Of a stretch of DNA of 64,000 nt, positions 63,430-64,000 are shown piece after piece; the first letter of the stretch is position 1; each line of letters starts with the position of its first letter. Source of the stretch: an uncultured Bacteroidales bacterium (lineage in GTDB: Bacteria > Bacteroidota > Bacteroidia > Bacteroidales > Paludibacteraceae); contig ONPG01000003.1 of assembly GCA_900319645.1 (NCBI GenBank), positions 248,001 to 312,000 on the forward strand. Direction: 5' to 3'. Under the pieces are notes generated by a model. That model made no database searches, had not been told where the DNA came from, and saw only the letters and a program-made list of their open reading frames with translations. The position numbers and the translations under genes were made by a program.

Positions 63430-63600
63430 CCCCAAGAGAAAGAAAAAAGAAAAAGAAAAGAACCAAAAGAATAAATAAAAAAGAAAGCCCAGCCCCGCCC
63501 ACCACCGTAGGTGGTAGTCTGACTACCACCTTTAAATAAAGGTGGTGGACTGCGCGTACACGCGCGGAAGCGCGCGACACGCCGGCATGGCACGGCGTGG
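63430..63600. repeat. Purine tract and hairpins downstream of aroB
   Basis: The stretch 63370-63822 has no convincing gene. It contains an A/G-only run (63431-63465 and beyond), two nested ACCACC/GGTGGT hairpins (63499-63545) of which CCACCTTTAAATAAAGGTGG is the strongest, and GCGCGTACACGCGC-type alternating sequence near 63551-63580. Confidence 0.7.
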
Positions 63601-63697
63601 CGGTCGGACGGACTTATTTTTCAGAAAAGATTTTTAGAACCATCTTATGGTTCGGTCAGGCTTGGGGCTTGGGGCTTGATCCGGCTGTCCATAGGAG

Positions 63698-63786
63698 ATG
63701 GTCCCGTGATGGTCTTGTGCTGTGCCGCACGGACCAAGCACTTGACCATCACGGGACCATGTCCTAAGAAAGTCCTAAGAAAGTCC
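63698..63786. repeat. ACCATCACGGGACCATGTCC repeat, also near 38968
   Basis: ATGGTCCCGTGATGGTC at 63698-63714 faces its inverse at 63743-63759. The latter continues into ATGTCCTAAGAAAGTCC. Nearly the same sequence is at 38968-38998. Confidence 0.8.
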
Positions 63787-63822
63787 TTACCAAATCCCCC
63801 TTGACATTCCGGAAGACGTTTG

Positions 63823-63957
63823 TCAATCACCGAGCCTGTAACCTTGTACGTTGTACATGATACCTTTGTACATGAGATAGAGTTGTCCGTCACGGAGGTG
63901 TGTGGTGGCGGAACGAATTATAGTATGACAGTCAGGGAACACAAAAACTATTAGTTT
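63823..63957 (-). pseudogene. Remnant C-terminal tail of a secreted protein
   Basis: The frame between an in-frame stop (63958-63960) and TGA (63823-63825) encodes only 44 residues with no ATG before the conserved part, yet includes THLRDGQLYLMYKGIMYNVQ, nearly identical to the tail of the GH53 galactanase. The body of the gene is missing, either deleted or separated by a frameshift. Many bases also match the GH53 tail at nucleotide level, suggesting recent common origin. Confidence 0.6.
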
Positions 63958-64000
63958 TTATTTTTATCGCCCATGTTATTTATCATGTCAGTCATTGTCA
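63951..64000 (-). CDS. Possible C-terminus of a gene running off the window
   Basis: A frame open at the window edge ends MTDMINNMGDKNKN followed by TAA at 63953-63951. Too short to identify; it may be a chance frame. Confidence 0.25.
   Translation of the reverse strand, partial: TMTDMINNMGDKNKN

Overview
The window is a chromosome segment of a member of the order Bacteroidales (phylum Bacteroidota), probably an uncultured gut or rumen lineage. Four things support this. Promoters follow the Bacteroidota form TTTG-N19/20-TAnnTTTG and start codons lack Shine-Dalgarno sequences. There is a PorZ-type component of the type IX secretion system (T9SS). A Bacteroides-type serine palmitoyltransferase for sphingolipids is present. 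Several exported proteins share a C-terminal tail built around LRDGQLY / YNVQG. I see no transposase, phage, plasmid or CRISPR genes. The interest lies in housekeeping genes interrupted by unusual short repeats, and in structured RNA leaders.

Layout. 1-9.6 kb: the end of an exonuclease gene, tRNA-fMet, a DUF2147 protein divergent from rdgB, a double-length porZ followed by an envelope phosphotransferase and an acyltransferase, then convergent folE. 9.6-16.7 kb (minus strand): an operon of GH16-like protein, kdsA, nucleoside kinase, SPOR protein and folE, then a LOG protein and gyrB. 16.7-20.9 kb: a pyrimidine-rich repeat tract, tmRNA, tRNA-Ala, an acetyltransferase-like gene, a Fur-family regulator, a zinc peptidase and tRNA-Arg. 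20.9-32.8 kb: a three-gene minus-strand operon encoding a 3325-residue surface protein, a small membrane-tailed protein and a secreted nuclease. 33.1-33.8 kb: a tRNA-Gly/Leu/Leu array. 34-38.9 kb: rpsF-rpsR-rplI, rpmE, a PnuC-like transporter, an RluA synthase and an SGNH esterase. 39-46.4 kb: gapA, RNase H, tRNA-Arg, DUF2461, rfbD, rfbC, flotillin, recX and prmC. 46.4-59 kb: ribD, a GH53 galactanase, an outer-membrane folding and LPS-transport cluster (lipoprotein, SurA-like, OstA-like, beta-barrel) leading into dnaG, a radical SAM protein, a glycosyltransferase and a nucleotidase-domain lipoprotein. 59-64 kb: LD-carboxypeptidase, spt, mdh, aroB and a decayed secretion tail.

Shared themes. 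Many genes serve the envelope: PorZ, KdsA, RfbC/RfbD, OstA-like, SurA-like, Spt, LD-carboxypeptidase, SPOR and the phosphotransferase. Core metabolism (gapA, mdh, aroB, folE, ribD) is interspersed.

Two signals look undescribed to me. First, a family of leader hairpins (GCG-GA-GGCA ... TGCC-GAA-CGC) sits directly upstream of tmRNA and several tRNAs; its inner stem changes in a compensatory way between copies. Second, tandem short-word repeats and palindromic units are scattered between genes and inserted in frame into conserved enzymes (rdgB, prmC, ribD, aroB, rluA, pnuC-like, a glycosyltransferase). They recall the palindromic elements found inside Rickettsia genes.

All family assignments come from reading motifs by eye; no database search was run.
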